DNA of 64,000 bases from SKVR01 sp046291875 (GCA_046291875.1 JBKBSF010000021.1:1-64000), one strand, 5' to 3'. Positions 17,020-26,687 are shown, counted from the stretch's first letter. The notes: generated by a model not told the origin, from the sequence alone. A program made the numbers and translations.

Positions 17020-19422
17020 TCACTCTACCTTCAACCCCTCCACCGGGTTCTGCATCAGTTCTGTGTAGCTCTGCGAAATGATAACCAAAGCTGTAATGAG
17101 CGCGGAAGCCAACCCGGCGATGATGAAATAATGCAAAGAGATCGTTATCCTGTAAGCAAAATTATCGAGCCAGATGCCGGCAGCATACCACGCCAGTGGC
17201 CAGGCAATCAGGTTGGCCAGCAATACCCATTTCATCATGCTGCCAAGCAATACACCCATAATCTGCGAATAACTCGCTCCCAAAACTTTACGAATACCAA
17301 TTTCTTTTTTGCGTGCCAGCATCAGATAGCTGGTAAGCCCGGTAAGTCCTATCAAACCGATAAGAATTGCCATCAGGGATGCCCAACTGATTATTTGAAA
17401 GATTTTCTCTTCCCTTACATACATTTCTCGCATAAGCTGATCCAACCAAATGCCCTCATCCACAAAAGCATCGTCGACGTTTCTTAGTACAGAGGTTATG
17501 GATTGCTGCATCTGCGAAAGATTATCTCCTTCCACTTTTATGGCTATTCGCTGAAAATCAGCCAGAAAACGCGTAAAAACCAAAGGCTTTATGGGAGAAT
17601 GCCTTGACTCGAAATGAAAATCCTGCACCACACCAATAATTTTCCCGGGAAAAGAATGAAGAATAACCTCCTGGCCTACAGGGTTTTCAAATCCCAACCT
17701 TTTTGCCGCAGTTTCATTAATAACAAACTTAAAATCTGAGGTCTGCACTTTATCCTCCAGCCATTGCCCCTGTATCAGGTCAATACCAAACAAGCCCAGG
17801 TAATCACCACTGGGCTCAAAGCATACGGCTGATATATCCGCATCGGGGCTGTGTTCTTTTCCACGAAGTGCCAACCCAAAGCTATAGAAACCGGGCATTC
17901 CGTTGTTTGCTACCACATTGCTCACCTGTGGCAGCATGAGTAGTTCCTCTTTCGCTGAAGCAAAGGAGTTTTTCAGCCCGGGGGTAATATTGCGAAACAC
18001 AAGAATATTCTCAGAGTTGAACCCCTTTTTTTCATTATTCATGTATTGGATTTGGTCGTGCACAATCCAAACTGACACCATCAGAAAAACAGAGATAGTA
18101 AACTGAAAAACAACCAGGGTAATGCGCAACCAGGGTTTTTTGCCTCCCGAAAAGAATTTTCCCTTCAGCACAGTGGAAGGCTCATACCTTGAAAAGTGAT
18201 ATGCAGGGTAAAGACCTGCTGCCAGGCCAACGCCAAAGGAAAACAACAATAAGAAAAGAACCAGATTAGGGGAGAATAAAGATGCCAGTGTCATCCTTTG
18301 CCCCAAAAGGCTTGAAAAAACTGGCAGGGTAATCTCAATGGCAAATAAAGCAATTAAAACAGCCACAAAGGTTATCAGAACCGACTCCCCGATATAATGA
18401 GAGATAAGATGAAAACGATTGCTCCCCAGAACTTTTTTGATGCCTGCTTCCACCAACCTTTTTTCGGATCGTGCCGTGCAGAGATTAATAAAGTTGGCAA
18501 TGGCGATGGCAATGATAAACGCAGCCAGGATAATAAACACCCATATGGTTTGCTTGTTTCCCTGAGGGCTGATATCATCAACCATGACTGGCCCCAAATG
18601 GATATCTTTCAGGCTTTGCATTCCTATTCGGATTTTCGTTCCAATGGAATGGGTCTTCAGGGCTTCTGAAACCATTTCGCTTGCACGTAGGGTAATTTTC
18701 TCATGCAAATCCTCTGTTGCAGGGCTGCGGAGGAGTAAATATGTGGAAAATATATGCGACTCCATGGTGAAGTAAACCTTATCCACTGCATCAATCGGAG
18801 CCAGTAAATCAAACTGCAAATGCGTGTTGGAGGGAGGGTCTTTGATGACCGCCCGCACATGAAAGCGGGCAATGGTTTGGTTCATCTGACCCGTTGACAG
18901 ATTAACTTCCGAAAGGCTTATATCGACCGGTTGGTTGAGCGCATCTCCTTCGGGGAAAAGCTTCTGCGCCAGGGCTTCCGTTAATACAAGAGAGGTGGGG
19001 TGAGCAAGGGCTGAGCCCGGATCTCCTGCCAGAAAATAAAAATCAAAGAAATCAAAAAAGGTGGTGTCAACCATCAGCATATCCAGATTCTGAAATTGCT
19101 TGTCTTCATATCTGAGAGATGTGTTCTGTTGCGCTATCCTTGTGTAGGCTACTATTTCGGGTATTTCCTCAGCTAAAGCCGGGCCGATAGCCGGAGAGCT
19201 GAACGGAGTCTGACCGCCATCTTGTCCTTCCACCTTTGTATACAACCGATAAATATTATCTGCCCTGGCATACATGCTTTCAAAACTGTATTCATGCATA
19301 ACAAACAAATACAGCAGAATGGCCGCGGCGATACCCATAGACAAACCCAGCAAGTTGATCAGGGTAATTTTTGCCTCACTCCTCCAGTTGCGAAGGGTAA
19401 GGATAAAAAAGTATTTTATCAT
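17020..19422 (-). CDS. MacB-type ABC transporter permease (double FtsX), copy 1
   Basis: An 800-residue membrane protein with two repeats of MacB periplasmic core plus FtsX domain. TM1 lies near residues 20-42 after NWRSEAKITLINLLGLSMGIAAA. Three helices follow around 285-405 with the FtsX motif SEKRLVEAGIKKVLGSNRFHL. A second periplasmic domain (about 440-660) precedes three C-terminal helices with ARKKEIGIRKVLGAS. No ATPase gene is adjacent, as is common for these permeases in Bacteroidota. Substrate unknown. Two more copies are at 27101-29503 and 56355-58715. Confidence 0.88.
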   Translation of the reverse strand: MIKYFFILTLRNWRSEAKITLINLLGLSMGIAAAILLYLFVMHEYSFESMYARADNIYRLYTKVEGQDGGQTPFSSPAIGPALAEEIPEIVAYTRIAQQNTSLRYEDKQFQNLDMLMVDTTFFDFFDFYFLAGDPGSALAHPTSLVLTEALAQKLFPEGDALNQPVDISLSEVNLSTGQMNQTIARFHVRAVIKDPPSNTHLQFDLLAPIDAVDKVYFTMESHIFSTYLLLRSPATEDLHEKITLRASEMVSEALKTHSIGTKIRIGMQSLKDIHLGPVMVDDISPQGNKQTIWVFIILAAFIIAIAIANFINLCTARSEKRLVEAGIKKVLGSNRFHLISHYIGESVLITFVAVLIALFAIEITLPVFSSLLGQRMTLASLFSPNLVLFLLLFSFGVGLAAGLYPAYHFSRYEPSTVLKGKFFSGGKKPWLRITLVVFQFTISVFLMVSVWIVHDQIQYMNNEKKGFNSENILVFRNITPGLKNSFASAKEELLMLPQVSNVVANNGMPGFYSFGLALRGKEHSPDADISAVCFEPSGDYLGLFGIDLIQGQWLEDKVQTSDFKFVINETAAKRLGFENPVGQEVILHSFPGKIIGVVQDFHFESRHSPIKPLVFTRFLADFQRIAIKVEGDNLSQMQQSITSVLRNVDDAFVDEGIWLDQLMREMYVREEKIFQIISWASLMAILIGLIGLTGLTSYLMLARKKEIGIRKVLGASYSQIMGVLLGSMMKWVLLANLIAWPLAWYAAGIWLDNFAYRITISLHYFIIAGLASALITALVIISQSYTELMQNPVEGLKVE

Positions 19423-19473
19423 TATGTGATCTTTAGATTGAAAATCCCCAACTTTCCTTTAAAAGGTTATTTG

Positions 19474-19508
19474 CTGCTCAACCCATAGAATTTGGGGTTA
19501 ATGAGCAG
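19474..19508. repeat. Inverted repeat upstream of MacB-type permease copy 1
   Basis: CTGCTCAACCC (19474-19484) pairs with GGGTTAATGAGCAG (19495-19508), giving a stem of 7 + 4 base pairs with a three-base bulge and a 10-base loop. It lies 52 bases upstream of the permease start and has no T-tract. It may be a regulatory hairpin or the end signal of the neighbouring transcript. Confidence 0.4.
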
Positions 19509-19619
19509 ACCGCAAAGTCTGATTATGGACCCTTGACTTGTTTTCTATCGGATGTTCAAAAACAATATTTCAGCAATTCTTAATCACGTATCGTGAAATG
19601 GCTCTCTTTGGGAGCAGAT

Positions 19620-20249
19620 TTAAAACGTCCATCCCAGTAAAATCTGAGGCACAAAAACGAAGGAATTTTTCACAAGGTCCCGTGTGGTATCGGCCTTCAG
19701 GCCGGGCCATATATTTTGCATCCAGAGGCCATGGGCAAACCCCGGCTGAAGATTAATATAAATATTTGGCGATAATGCCAGTTTGTACCCTGCTTTATAC
19801 TCCACCCATAGCTCAAACCCTTTGTAGGTGAAGTTGTCTACATGCGATTTAAAATGGTTGTAGGCGGGCCAGAGCTCCAGCTCAGCATTAAAACTGCGCC
19901 AAAAGTAATAGCGGTAGGAAAGCAGCAAAGTATAGGCATTGGCCTGACCCCTGGGCGATTTGTCCAGGTTATTCCAGTTTTGAAAAGCAGGACCAAAGCC
20001 CCATTCCGATTTTTCTGAAACCCTCACCGAAGCCTTTAGCATATAAATCCGGGCAGCAGGAAAAGTGAGACTCGTCTCCAACGACCATTTGGGAAGGTCT
20101 TGGGCCTGTGGAGATTGTTGTGCAAAGATATCCTGAGCAGAAGGGTGCAAATCTAAAACAGGGTTCTCTTCGGGGTTGGAGACAGAATTTTCTGCCCGCA
20201 ACAGATGGCTTGAAAAAAGCAAAGCAATCGTAAGAATAAATACTCTCAT
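19620..20249 (-). CDS. Secreted protein, probable outer-membrane beta-barrel
   Basis: A 209-residue protein with signal peptide (about 1-19). The mature part shows alternating strands with aromatic girdle residues (WSLETSLTFPAARIYMLKASVRV, YTLLLSYRYYFWRSFNAELELW, FELWVEYKAGYKLALSPNIYINLQPGF) and ends QILLGWTF, an aromatic C-terminus as in barrel proteins. This fits a small outer-membrane beta-barrel, but I cannot name the family. It lies downstream of the KAS III operon, 389 bases away, and may be separate. Confidence 0.65.
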   Translation of the reverse strand: MRVFILTIALLFSSHLLRAENSVSNPEENPVLDLHPSAQDIFAQQSPQAQDLPKWSLETSLTFPAARIYMLKASVRVSEKSEWGFGPAFQNWNNLDKSPRGQANAYTLLLSYRYYFWRSFNAELELWPAYNHFKSHVDNFTYKGFELWVEYKAGYKLALSPNIYINLQPGFAHGLWMQNIWPGLKADTTRDLVKNSFVFVPQILLGWTF

Positions 20250-20638
20250 GTCTTTTTTGTGGTTACATGTAATTGTGGTTAATCAATCAATGGTTAAGGT
20301 TTCGTATATCTCAACACCTTCTCTCACATCTTTTTTGTCATTTTTTCACCCATGCCATCATTCACTTATCCAGCTCATTGAGAAACCTTTAAACAACTCT
20401 TGCGCCATTCAAGGTAATCACCTGACATCAGGGCGATTAAAGACAGAACTCCAAAATACTCGCTTTAAAAACTGTTCGGATATAAACATATTTGATTTCG
20501 TTTTCGGACAGTCTACCTTAAAAACATAACCCTTCAACAAAATTCCGCCAACACCAACGACCATCTTTTTATGGTATCGTAGCAAGAATAAAAAACTGAG
20601 CCCTTCTGCAATGGCATGAACTGGCTATCAAGCATTAA
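20250..20638. other. Intergenic region, no feature recognised
   Basis: 389 bases between the KAS III-like gene and the secreted-protein gene. No TAnnTTTG box with fair spacing, hairpin terminator or repeat copy was found on either strand. Confidence 0.5.
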
Positions 20639-21634
20639 TCAATACCTGAACAGCAACGCCCCGATAGAAAAACCTGCAGATGTGCCTATAAGCATGCATA
20701 GGTCTCCTCTTTTGATTTCATCCTTCATAATGGTATCATGAAGCAACAGCGGAATGGAAGCAGCTATACAGTTTCCATGGGTGGCAATATTTTCTTTTAC
20801 CTGGTCCTGGCTCAGATGAAACATCTTTCTGAACAGGCTAAGCCCTGCTTTTGAAGCCTGGTGAGGCACAATCACATCCACATCGGCAAGGGAAACGGAC
20901 AAATCGCTGCATACAAAATCCATGAAATCAGGCAGTTTTCGGGCAGCGAGCTTAAGCACTTTCATGCCATTCATATCAAAAGAATGCAGTTTCTCATCGT
21001 AAGGGTAATCTCTGAAAAAATGCACTGCACCCCCACCTCTTATGATGGTATGGTATACGCCTTCAGAATAGGTTTTAAAATATGCCTTATAAAAAGCAGA
21101 GGGGCTGCTGTCATCGAAAGCCAGAATAAAAGCTGAAGCTCCATCGCCAAACAATGTGAGGGTTTCCAGGTTATGGGTATTCAAACCTTTGGAGGCAATT
21201 TCGGCGCTCACAATCACAATCCTTTTGTACTGGTCTCCATCGAGCATTTTGGCAGCGATCTCGAAGGCAGATACAAAACTCAAACAGGTTGTATCGACAT
21301 GAATTGCAGGTACATGGCAATGCAACCCTTCCCTGAGTTCACTTTTTATGATACTGGACTGGCATGGCAAGGGATAATCGAAGCTTGCCCCTGCCGAGAT
21401 GATCAGATCGATATCGCCCAAGCCCAGGTTTGCTTTTTCCAAAGCCTCCTCGATGGCCCTGGCACCCATGTATCCGATGGTTTCAAAACTTACATGGTGC
21501 CTGCTGATCACGCCCGAATGCAATTCTGCCCAACCCCTGGGCAGGCTGAACCTCACCTCCAGTTCCTCAGAGCTTACCTGCGCAGGCAGATATTGTCCCG
21601 AAGCTATTATTCTTATGGGTTTTTTACTCTTCAT
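20639..21634 (-). CDS. 3-oxoacyl-ACP synthase III (FabH/OleA-like)
   Basis: A 331-residue thiolase-fold enzyme with the full KAS III catalytic triad: Cys117 in VDTTCLSF, His258 in VPHQASKAG and Asn288 in THGNCIAAS. The DGASAF motif is near 164-169. Family members condense an acyl-thioester with malonyl-ACP (FabH) or with a second acyl chain (OleA). The N-terminal RFSLPRGWAELHSGVISRHH and the genomic setting point to a secondary-metabolite member rather than housekeeping FabH (inference). Its start overlaps the stop of the adenylate-forming gene by four bases; it is the last gene of a four-gene coupled operon. Confidence 0.88.
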   Translation of the reverse strand: MKSKKPIRIIASGQYLPAQVSSEELEVRFSLPRGWAELHSGVISRHHVSFETIGYMGARAIEEALEKANLGLGDIDLIISAGASFDYPLPCQSSIIKSELREGLHCHVPAIHVDTTCLSFVSAFEIAAKMLDGDQYKRIVIVSAEIASKGLNTHNLETLTLFGDGASAFILAFDDSSPSAFYKAYFKTYSEGVYHTIIRGGGAVHFFRDYPYDEKLHSFDMNGMKVLKLAARKLPDFMDFVCSDLSVSLADVDVIVPHQASKAGLSLFRKMFHLSQDQVKENIATHGNCIAASIPLLLHDTIMKDEIKRGDLCMLIGTSAGFSIGALLFRY

Positions 21635-22911
21635 AGTTCATTTCTTACTCTTCGTTTCTTTTCTCCCGTCTTCAAAGGATCCTGTTCGAGTTGCTCTATG
21701 GCAACCTGAGAAATATCATAGCTGGCCAGCAACCTCTCAAGGGCATCTTTTGCTCTGCTGAAGGATCTCTGGTCAGTGCTTTTTACGTACAACTTCAGTC
21801 GGTTGAAGTCCGTTTGTATGAGGCAATAGTCTGAAACAAGCTCATCACACAAAACCAAGGTGTTGCGAAAAACATCAGGAAAGAGTTTAACCCGCTGCTG
21901 TTTCCCGTTCTCAAAAATCAGTATATCATCCGAACGCCCATCGATGCTCTCTATGGCCAGCATGGGTGAACCACAGGCACAATAAGGCTTTTGGGAGATA
22001 ATATCGTTCAACTCATACCTGACAACAGGCTGGGTCCGTCTCAACAAGTCTGTAATAACCGGATGAAACCGGGTTTTCTCTTCATCGATGTACTTCTTTT
22101 CCACAATAAGAAAGTCTTCATTGAAATGCAGTGTACCATACTTGCACGACGATGCCAGAAAACCCTCTGTGCATTGATATACCTGGTGGATGGTCTGATT
22201 GAAAACCTCTTGCAGGAAGTTTTTGTCTTCCACAGATAATACTTCAGCCACTGAGATAATTTTCCGGGGAGCTACCGATAAATTTCCTTTTACCTGTTCT
22301 TCTGCGAGCATGCACAAAACGCTGGGTTGGGCAACAACAATGGAGGGTTGCAATGCATTTAAACCCGCAATGTGTTCTTCCATCTCTTTGAAAATATCAA
22401 AAAAATGAAAGGCAAGCCTTTTGGATTGTGTGGATTGATAGAGGTTATTGTTGGCACGCAGAAAAAACGCCACTTTGCGTTTTCTGAAGGAAAGCCCAAT
22501 AACCCTGTCGAGCACCATGGCCACCCAAACCGCCCGTTCATTTTCCGACACCAGGAACACCCCCCTGTTGCCGCTTGTGCCCGTTGACAACCCCACAGAT
22601 ATGCCCCGGATCATGGGGCTGAAATCTCTTGACAGCTCTGCCTTGCGGGCCACTTCCATGCATTCATCCAGACTGAACCCACCAGTGTTGATGGTGTTGA
22701 AATTTTGCATGAATGCTTGCTTATCTATCAATGGAAAATGGTTGAGCTCCGGCTGAGGTTGCAAAAGTGCCTTGTAATAGGGCGACTTCCGCAAATGCCT
22801 TGCTAATGCTCTGAACCTTAACCGGGGCACATCCAGCAGCTTATACTGGTAAAGCCACCGGGCCAGCTTTACAACCATTAGGTATCCAAGGATTTTAAGC
22901 TTAAAGTGCAT
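21631..22911 (-). CDS. Adenylate-forming enzyme, PaaK/F390-synthetase-related
   Basis: About 426 residues from the ATG at 22911 (the codon at 22971 is TTG). The AMP-binding P-loop is STGTSGNRG. The A5-type motif YQCTEGFLASSCKYGTLH and downstream NEDFLIVE, TDLLRRTQPVVRYELNDI and GRSDDIL match the phenylacetate-CoA ligase/coenzyme F390 synthetase/LuxE-like branch of the ANL superfamily. It should activate a carboxylic acid as the acyl-adenylate, probably for thioester transfer. Its start overlaps the MBL gene's stop by 11 bases, and its stop overlaps the KAS III start by four. Confidence 0.82.
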   Translation of the reverse strand: MHFKLKILGYLMVVKLARWLYQYKLLDVPRLRFRALARHLRKSPYYKALLQPQPELNHFPLIDKQAFMQNFNTINTGGFSLDECMEVARKAELSRDFSPMIRGISVGLSTGTSGNRGVFLVSENERAVWVAMVLDRVIGLSFRKRKVAFFLRANNNLYQSTQSKRLAFHFFDIFKEMEEHIAGLNALQPSIVVAQPSVLCMLAEEQVKGNLSVAPRKIISVAEVLSVEDKNFLQEVFNQTIHQVYQCTEGFLASSCKYGTLHFNEDFLIVEKKYIDEEKTRFHPVITDLLRRTQPVVRYELNDIISQKPYCACGSPMLAIESIDGRSDDILIFENGKQQRVKLFPDVFRNTLVLCDELVSDYCLIQTDFNRLKLYVKSTDQRSFSRAKDALERLLASYDISQVAIEQLEQDPLKTGEKKRRVRNEL

Positions 22912-23749
22912 GGAGATCAAAGGTTTTGGAAATGAGAGCATCGGTGGAAACAGAACAGTGGGAGGGCACAATCAAAACATCAGGATATTGCTTGTGGAAA
23001 AGACTTATTTTGCGGACCACCTCAACATGGTCATTCCAGGAATGAAACATGAGTTTTGCAATAGGGTGCGGAAGCTTCATCTCAAGAAAGGCTCTCCGGT
23101 CCCAGCAGGAATCGGCCACCAGGAAATACTTCCGGGTGTTCGTTTGCAGCAGGATCCCGATCTGCCCGGCTGCATGCCCGGGCAAAGGGTATACCCGGAT
23201 AGAATTGTCGCTGAACAGATCAATGGCATAACCAAAAATATCATCCTTGACGGGGGCGCCCGTTTGCTCAACAAACTGCACCCTGCTGCCGAAATCATCA
23301 GGAATAAGGTCCTTGAGAATACCTTTGGAAAAACCCATGAAGTCACTCACTTGCTTCACCTGGTTATAAGCGGCTTGCGAGCAATGAAAAACAGCATTTT
23401 TAAAATCCTTCAATCCGCCAATGTGGTCTGCATGAAAATGGGAAATAATCACATGGCGAATATCATCGCAATGGATTCCTGCTTTCTCGATTTGCGCTTT
23501 TACTTCATCCTGTTCATCAACAAAAACCTTGGTTATCAAAGCGTAGATCTTGTTGGGGAAATATCGGGTAGTTTTATAAAACCGGCGTGTATATCCTGTA
23601 TCAAAAAGGATCCAGCCGTGATCGGGGTGTTGTATCAACCCAAAAAGCGCCTTGAACGAGATATCTCTGTTGCTGTCGCCTCTCACGGCATGGCTGGCCT
23701 TTGCCGTACAATAGCCGGCACTGCTCAGGTAAAGCTTACACTTTTTCAT
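22901..23749 (-). CDS. MBL-fold metallo-hydrolase (lactonase-like)
   Basis: A 282-residue metallo-beta-lactamase-fold enzyme. The zinc motif HFHADH is at residues 104-109, followed by the second-site His in PLPGHAAGQIG and the bridging Asp in VADSCWD. The overall layout (N-terminal FDTGYTRRF, single HxHxDH, GHAAGQIG) resembles the quorum-quenching lactonase branch, though the substrate is not shown by the sequence. It overlaps the epimerase gene by 14 bases upstream and the adenylate-forming gene by 11 bases downstream. Confidence 0.85.
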   Translation of the reverse strand: MKKCKLYLSSAGYCTAKASHAVRGDSNRDISFKALFGLIQHPDHGWILFDTGYTRRFYKTTRYFPNKIYALITKVFVDEQDEVKAQIEKAGIHCDDIRHVIISHFHADHIGGLKDFKNAVFHCSQAAYNQVKQVSDFMGFSKGILKDLIPDDFGSRVQFVEQTGAPVKDDIFGYAIDLFSDNSIRVYPLPGHAAGQIGILLQTNTRKYFLVADSCWDRRAFLEMKLPHPIAKLMFHSWNDHVEVVRKISLFHKQYPDVLIVPSHCSVSTDALISKTFDLHAL

Positions 23750-24719
23750 GGATCCGGTACCAGTTTACAAATTCATCAATGGCGGCATCGGTAGAAACCT
23801 TGGGCATATATCCTAAAAGATCCCGGGCCTTGCTAATATCAAGAGTAAAAGATTTTGCCAGAGTCCCCACGCCATATCGGGTCAGGGAGGGTTCATGCTG
23901 ATGGGCAACCCTTGCCATGAGCTCCATCAGGCCAGCAAAGCCATGGGCCACAGCGAAAGGCACTTTCCTGTTGCCCAGGGGTCTGTCAAGTGCCGCCAGC
24001 ACATAGCGGATTTTATCCCACAGGTTTACCGGGTCATTATTGGTGATGTTGTAGGCTTGGTTGAGAGCCTCGCCCTGTGCCATCAGCGACAAGACAATGG
24101 CGTCAGCCACGTTCTCTACCCCAGTAAGGTCTACGATGTTTCCTCCATTGCCAATGATGCGCAAGCGCCCTTCGTCGAGAGCCCTTATCAGCCTGGGCAT
24201 AATAATGCTATCACCCCTTCCCACAAGCGCTCTGGGCCTTAGAATGATATAAGGAAGATGGCTGTGCTCAAGCATTTGCTCAGCCTCAAACTTTGTGCGG
24301 GCATACTCATTAACAAACTTTCCGGGCAATGGGTCCGATTCTTTCACGCCTATTCTGTCGGCACCATTGTAGTAAATACTCGGACTGGAGATATAAACAA
24401 ATCTGGAGACCTTGCTTTTCTTTGCCGCTTCCAACAGGTTTGACTGCGTATGAAGGTTAGCTTTTTCAAAATCGCTCCTTTTCCCCCATGGAGAGGATAA
24501 AGCTGCGGTGTTGATGATCAGATCGACACCTTCTGCAATGCTATGCACAAACTCTTTATCCTGAAGATCTCCGGGCACATAAACCACTTTGGGATGTACA
24601 ATGGTTCGGTATGGCAGCAGATTTCTTCCGGTGGCAACAATCTTTGAAACCCAAGGCAGATCAATAAGCTTTTCAAGGGTTCTGAACCCAAGAAAACCCG
24701 TTGCACCCGTTAGCAGAAT
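23736..24719 (-). CDS. NAD-dependent epimerase/dehydratase (3-beta-HSD/OleD-like), start codon disrupted
   Basis: An extended SDR. The dinucleotide-binding motif LLTGATGFLGF is encoded at the very start, followed by NTAALSSPWG, the active-site pattern YISSPSIYYN with EYARTKFEAE (Tyr and Lys of YxxxK), and ILRPRALVGRGD. The normal start would be the ATG at 24725, but the next codon is TAA (24720-24722), directly before ATT CTG CTA encoding the Rossmann motif. Translation would therefore need a non-canonical start (ATT or CTG), or the gene is broken, or the base is an error. The next ATG (24587) would lose the NAD-binding motif. It is the first gene of the four-gene coupled operon. Confidence 0.75.
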   Translation of the reverse strand: MLLTGATGFLGFRTLEKLIDLPWVSKIVATGRNLLPYRTIVHPKVVYVPGDLQDKEFVHSIAEGVDLIINTAALSSPWGKRSDFEKANLHTQSNLLEAAKKSKVSRFVYISSPSIYYNGADRIGVKESDPLPGKFVNEYARTKFEAEQMLEHSHLPYIILRPRALVGRGDSIIMPRLIRALDEGRLRIIGNGGNIVDLTGVENVADAIVLSLMAQGEALNQAYNITNNDPVNLWDKIRYVLAALDRPLGNRKVPFAVAHGFAGLMELMARVAHQHEPSLTRYGVGTLAKSFTLDISKARDLLGYMPKVSTDAAIDEFVNWYRIHEKV

Positions 24720-24954
24720 TTACATCTGAAATTTTTTTTTGTTTGGCAATTGTTTACAACCAGAACCCCTGAATGCAATATCTCCATCAGCACCCAAAAA
24801 CTGCCTGCACAAAACATGCAGTATGGCTTACGTCATGAGATGGATCTCATCAGCGAATATCTCAGGGAAAGTTACGACAATAATCAATGGCTTTATCATT
24901 GACCAAGGGAATAATAATGCAAAAACAACAGCGCCATTTTTTTTGCATCTCAAG

Positions 24955-25956
24955 TCATTTGCGCAATTCCATGATAGCCCGCTCCAGAATTTCATCCACC
25001 CCGGGGTTGTTTTCATCCATTTCAACATAGATATCAGGAGCAATACCCAGTTCCATTTGGTTTCCTTCTGCATCCAGAATAAAAGTATCCACGGTATAAA
25101 ACTCCCAGCCGTTGGCAAGCATGTACGGACGTGGCACACCCGCACCCCCGCCTGTGGTATCGCCCATAAGGATAACATTGGGCAGGTATCGCATGAAGTT
25201 CACAAAAGAATTGGTTGTACTGTAAGAGCCCCTGTTGGTGAGCACGATTACAGGTTTAAAGTATTTTACAGTACCTGCCTCCTCAATAAAAATCCAGCTG
25301 GGCTCACTGAAGTCATTCCAACCTTTTCCATTTTTTAAAAACCATTGTTCTGCTGCATAACGTTGGGTGGTAAAATGGCCGGGAATTATCCTGGCAGCGG
25401 CATCATTACCCCCACCATTGTTTCGCACATCGATAATCAATCCTCTGGTGTCATGAAAGTATGTGAGCAGTTCGTCGAACTGTTTATGTTCATCTGCATG
25501 CCAGAAATTCTCGATATAGACATAGCCTATATCATACATTTTTTTTGCAATCAGTCTCCCAAAAATCTGGTAGTCGTTTTCCAGATAGGTTTCAAACAAC
25601 AGCTTTTTGTTAAAGTTGGGTTTTGCGCTATTAATTAGTCCGGGCCACCATATCACCTTATGGCCATTGCGAATATTGGAATGCGAATCGCGAAGTTCGT
25701 GCACAAAGGCTGTACAAAGCTCAAAAAAGTCTTCTTCCGACATCGCATTGGTGACAAGCGGCCTGTATGTATGGTAGATTGCTTCCCAGTCGATGTTCTT
25801 GTATTCGAAAAACACGTAGTTTTCGTTTGCGTGGCGGTAAATGTCATCAAACACCGATAAATTGTCATTTTTACTTTCGGGAAAGATGAGCTTTTCACAG
25901 GAAGTTAATCCGCAGAATGAAAGGATTATCAGGATTACTGTAAAGTATTTATGCAT
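24955..25956 (-). CDS. S41 family peptidase lipoprotein
   Basis: A 333-residue protein with lipobox LTSC (Cys20), so probably anchored in the envelope. The C-terminal protease core has GLIIDVRNNGGGNDAA and the catalytic-serine region TNRGSYSTTNSFVNF, then MGDTTGGGAGVP, typical of S41 tail-specific (tricorn/Ctp-like) proteases. No PDZ domain is obvious in the short N-terminal half. The gene begins 11 bases after the preceding barrel-like gene. Both should be transcribed from the palindrome-containing promoter at 26805-26849. Confidence 0.85.
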   Translation of the reverse strand: MHKYFTVILIILSFCGLTSCEKLIFPESKNDNLSVFDDIYRHANENYVFFEYKNIDWEAIYHTYRPLVTNAMSEEDFFELCTAFVHELRDSHSNIRNGHKVIWWPGLINSAKPNFNKKLLFETYLENDYQIFGRLIAKKMYDIGYVYIENFWHADEHKQFDELLTYFHDTRGLIIDVRNNGGGNDAAARIIPGHFTTQRYAAEQWFLKNGKGWNDFSEPSWIFIEEAGTVKYFKPVIVLTNRGSYSTTNSFVNFMRYLPNVILMGDTTGGGAGVPRPYMLANGWEFYTVDTFILDAEGNQMELGIAPDIYVEMDENNPGVDEILERAIMELRK

Positions 25957-25967
25957 TATGTGGATCG

Positions 25968-26687
25968 TTAAAAATGAAAGCTATATGATACTTTTATCCC
26001 ATGTGAGGCTGTGAGTATGGTTTTGGCAACTTCATTCTTATTAAACCGCCATGAATAATTCATGCCCACATATTGCGAAGGTGCAATGCGGAAGAAAATG
26101 CTTGAACGGGTGCAAAAAGAGGAATAATTGTGCAAAGAAGCGTAAAAAAAATTGTGAGCCCCGTTGGCTGCATAGGTCTGAGAGTACACCCTCGAAAAAA
26201 CAGGAAAAACCAAAGAAAAGTCCAGTATAAAAACCGGATGCTCATATACATATCCGGGACTCAGCGCCAATCCCTGCATCCAGTGTTGTATCTGTGAATA
26301 ATAGCCATATTCTGATTTTCTGGTTTCAAAAACCCTGCTGTAACCCACGCCGATGTTGATCTTGTGTTGACGCATGCAGAATAACTGATAGAGCAGGGTC
26401 AGATCCATCCCGGAACTGGAACTTTTGATGGGCTGTTTTCCTAACCTATGTGCGATCTCTGATGACTGAAAAGTAAACTCTCCTTTTGCATGCACTTTTT
26501 TATTCAGCTGCCTTTGATAGAACAATGCCATGTCGTAGCCTGTACCGGTATAAACCAGTGAGCTGAAGTTCTGGTCTGAGTACCTTTCAGATATTAAGCC
26601 CGATCCGAAGGATATTTTGTTTTTCCCCTGGCTGAACACCGCCAATGGGGCCAGGGATAAGATGATAATTAAGATTTTTCCTGGCAT
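25968..26687 (-). CDS. Secreted protein, probable outer-membrane beta-barrel
   Basis: A 239-residue protein with signal peptide (about 1-19, ending AVFSQG). The mature part has repeated barrel-like strands (KISFGSGLISERYSD, YDMALFYQRQLNKKVHAKGEFTF, HKINIGVGYSRVFE, AGLALSPGYVYEHPVFILDFSL) and a final aromatic strand IKVSYSFHF. I cannot name a family. It is the first gene of a two-gene unit with the S41 lipoprotein and sits behind promoter site A, one of five sharing the 16-bp palindrome. Confidence 0.7.
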   Translation of the reverse strand: MPGKILIIILSLAPLAVFSQGKNKISFGSGLISERYSDQNFSSLVYTGTGYDMALFYQRQLNKKVHAKGEFTFQSSEIAHRLGKQPIKSSSSGMDLTLLYQLFCMRQHKINIGVGYSRVFETRKSEYGYYSQIQHWMQGLALSPGYVYEHPVFILDFSLVFPVFSRVYSQTYAANGAHNFFYASLHNYSSFCTRSSIFFRIAPSQYVGMNYSWRFNKNEVAKTILTASHGIKVSYSFHF

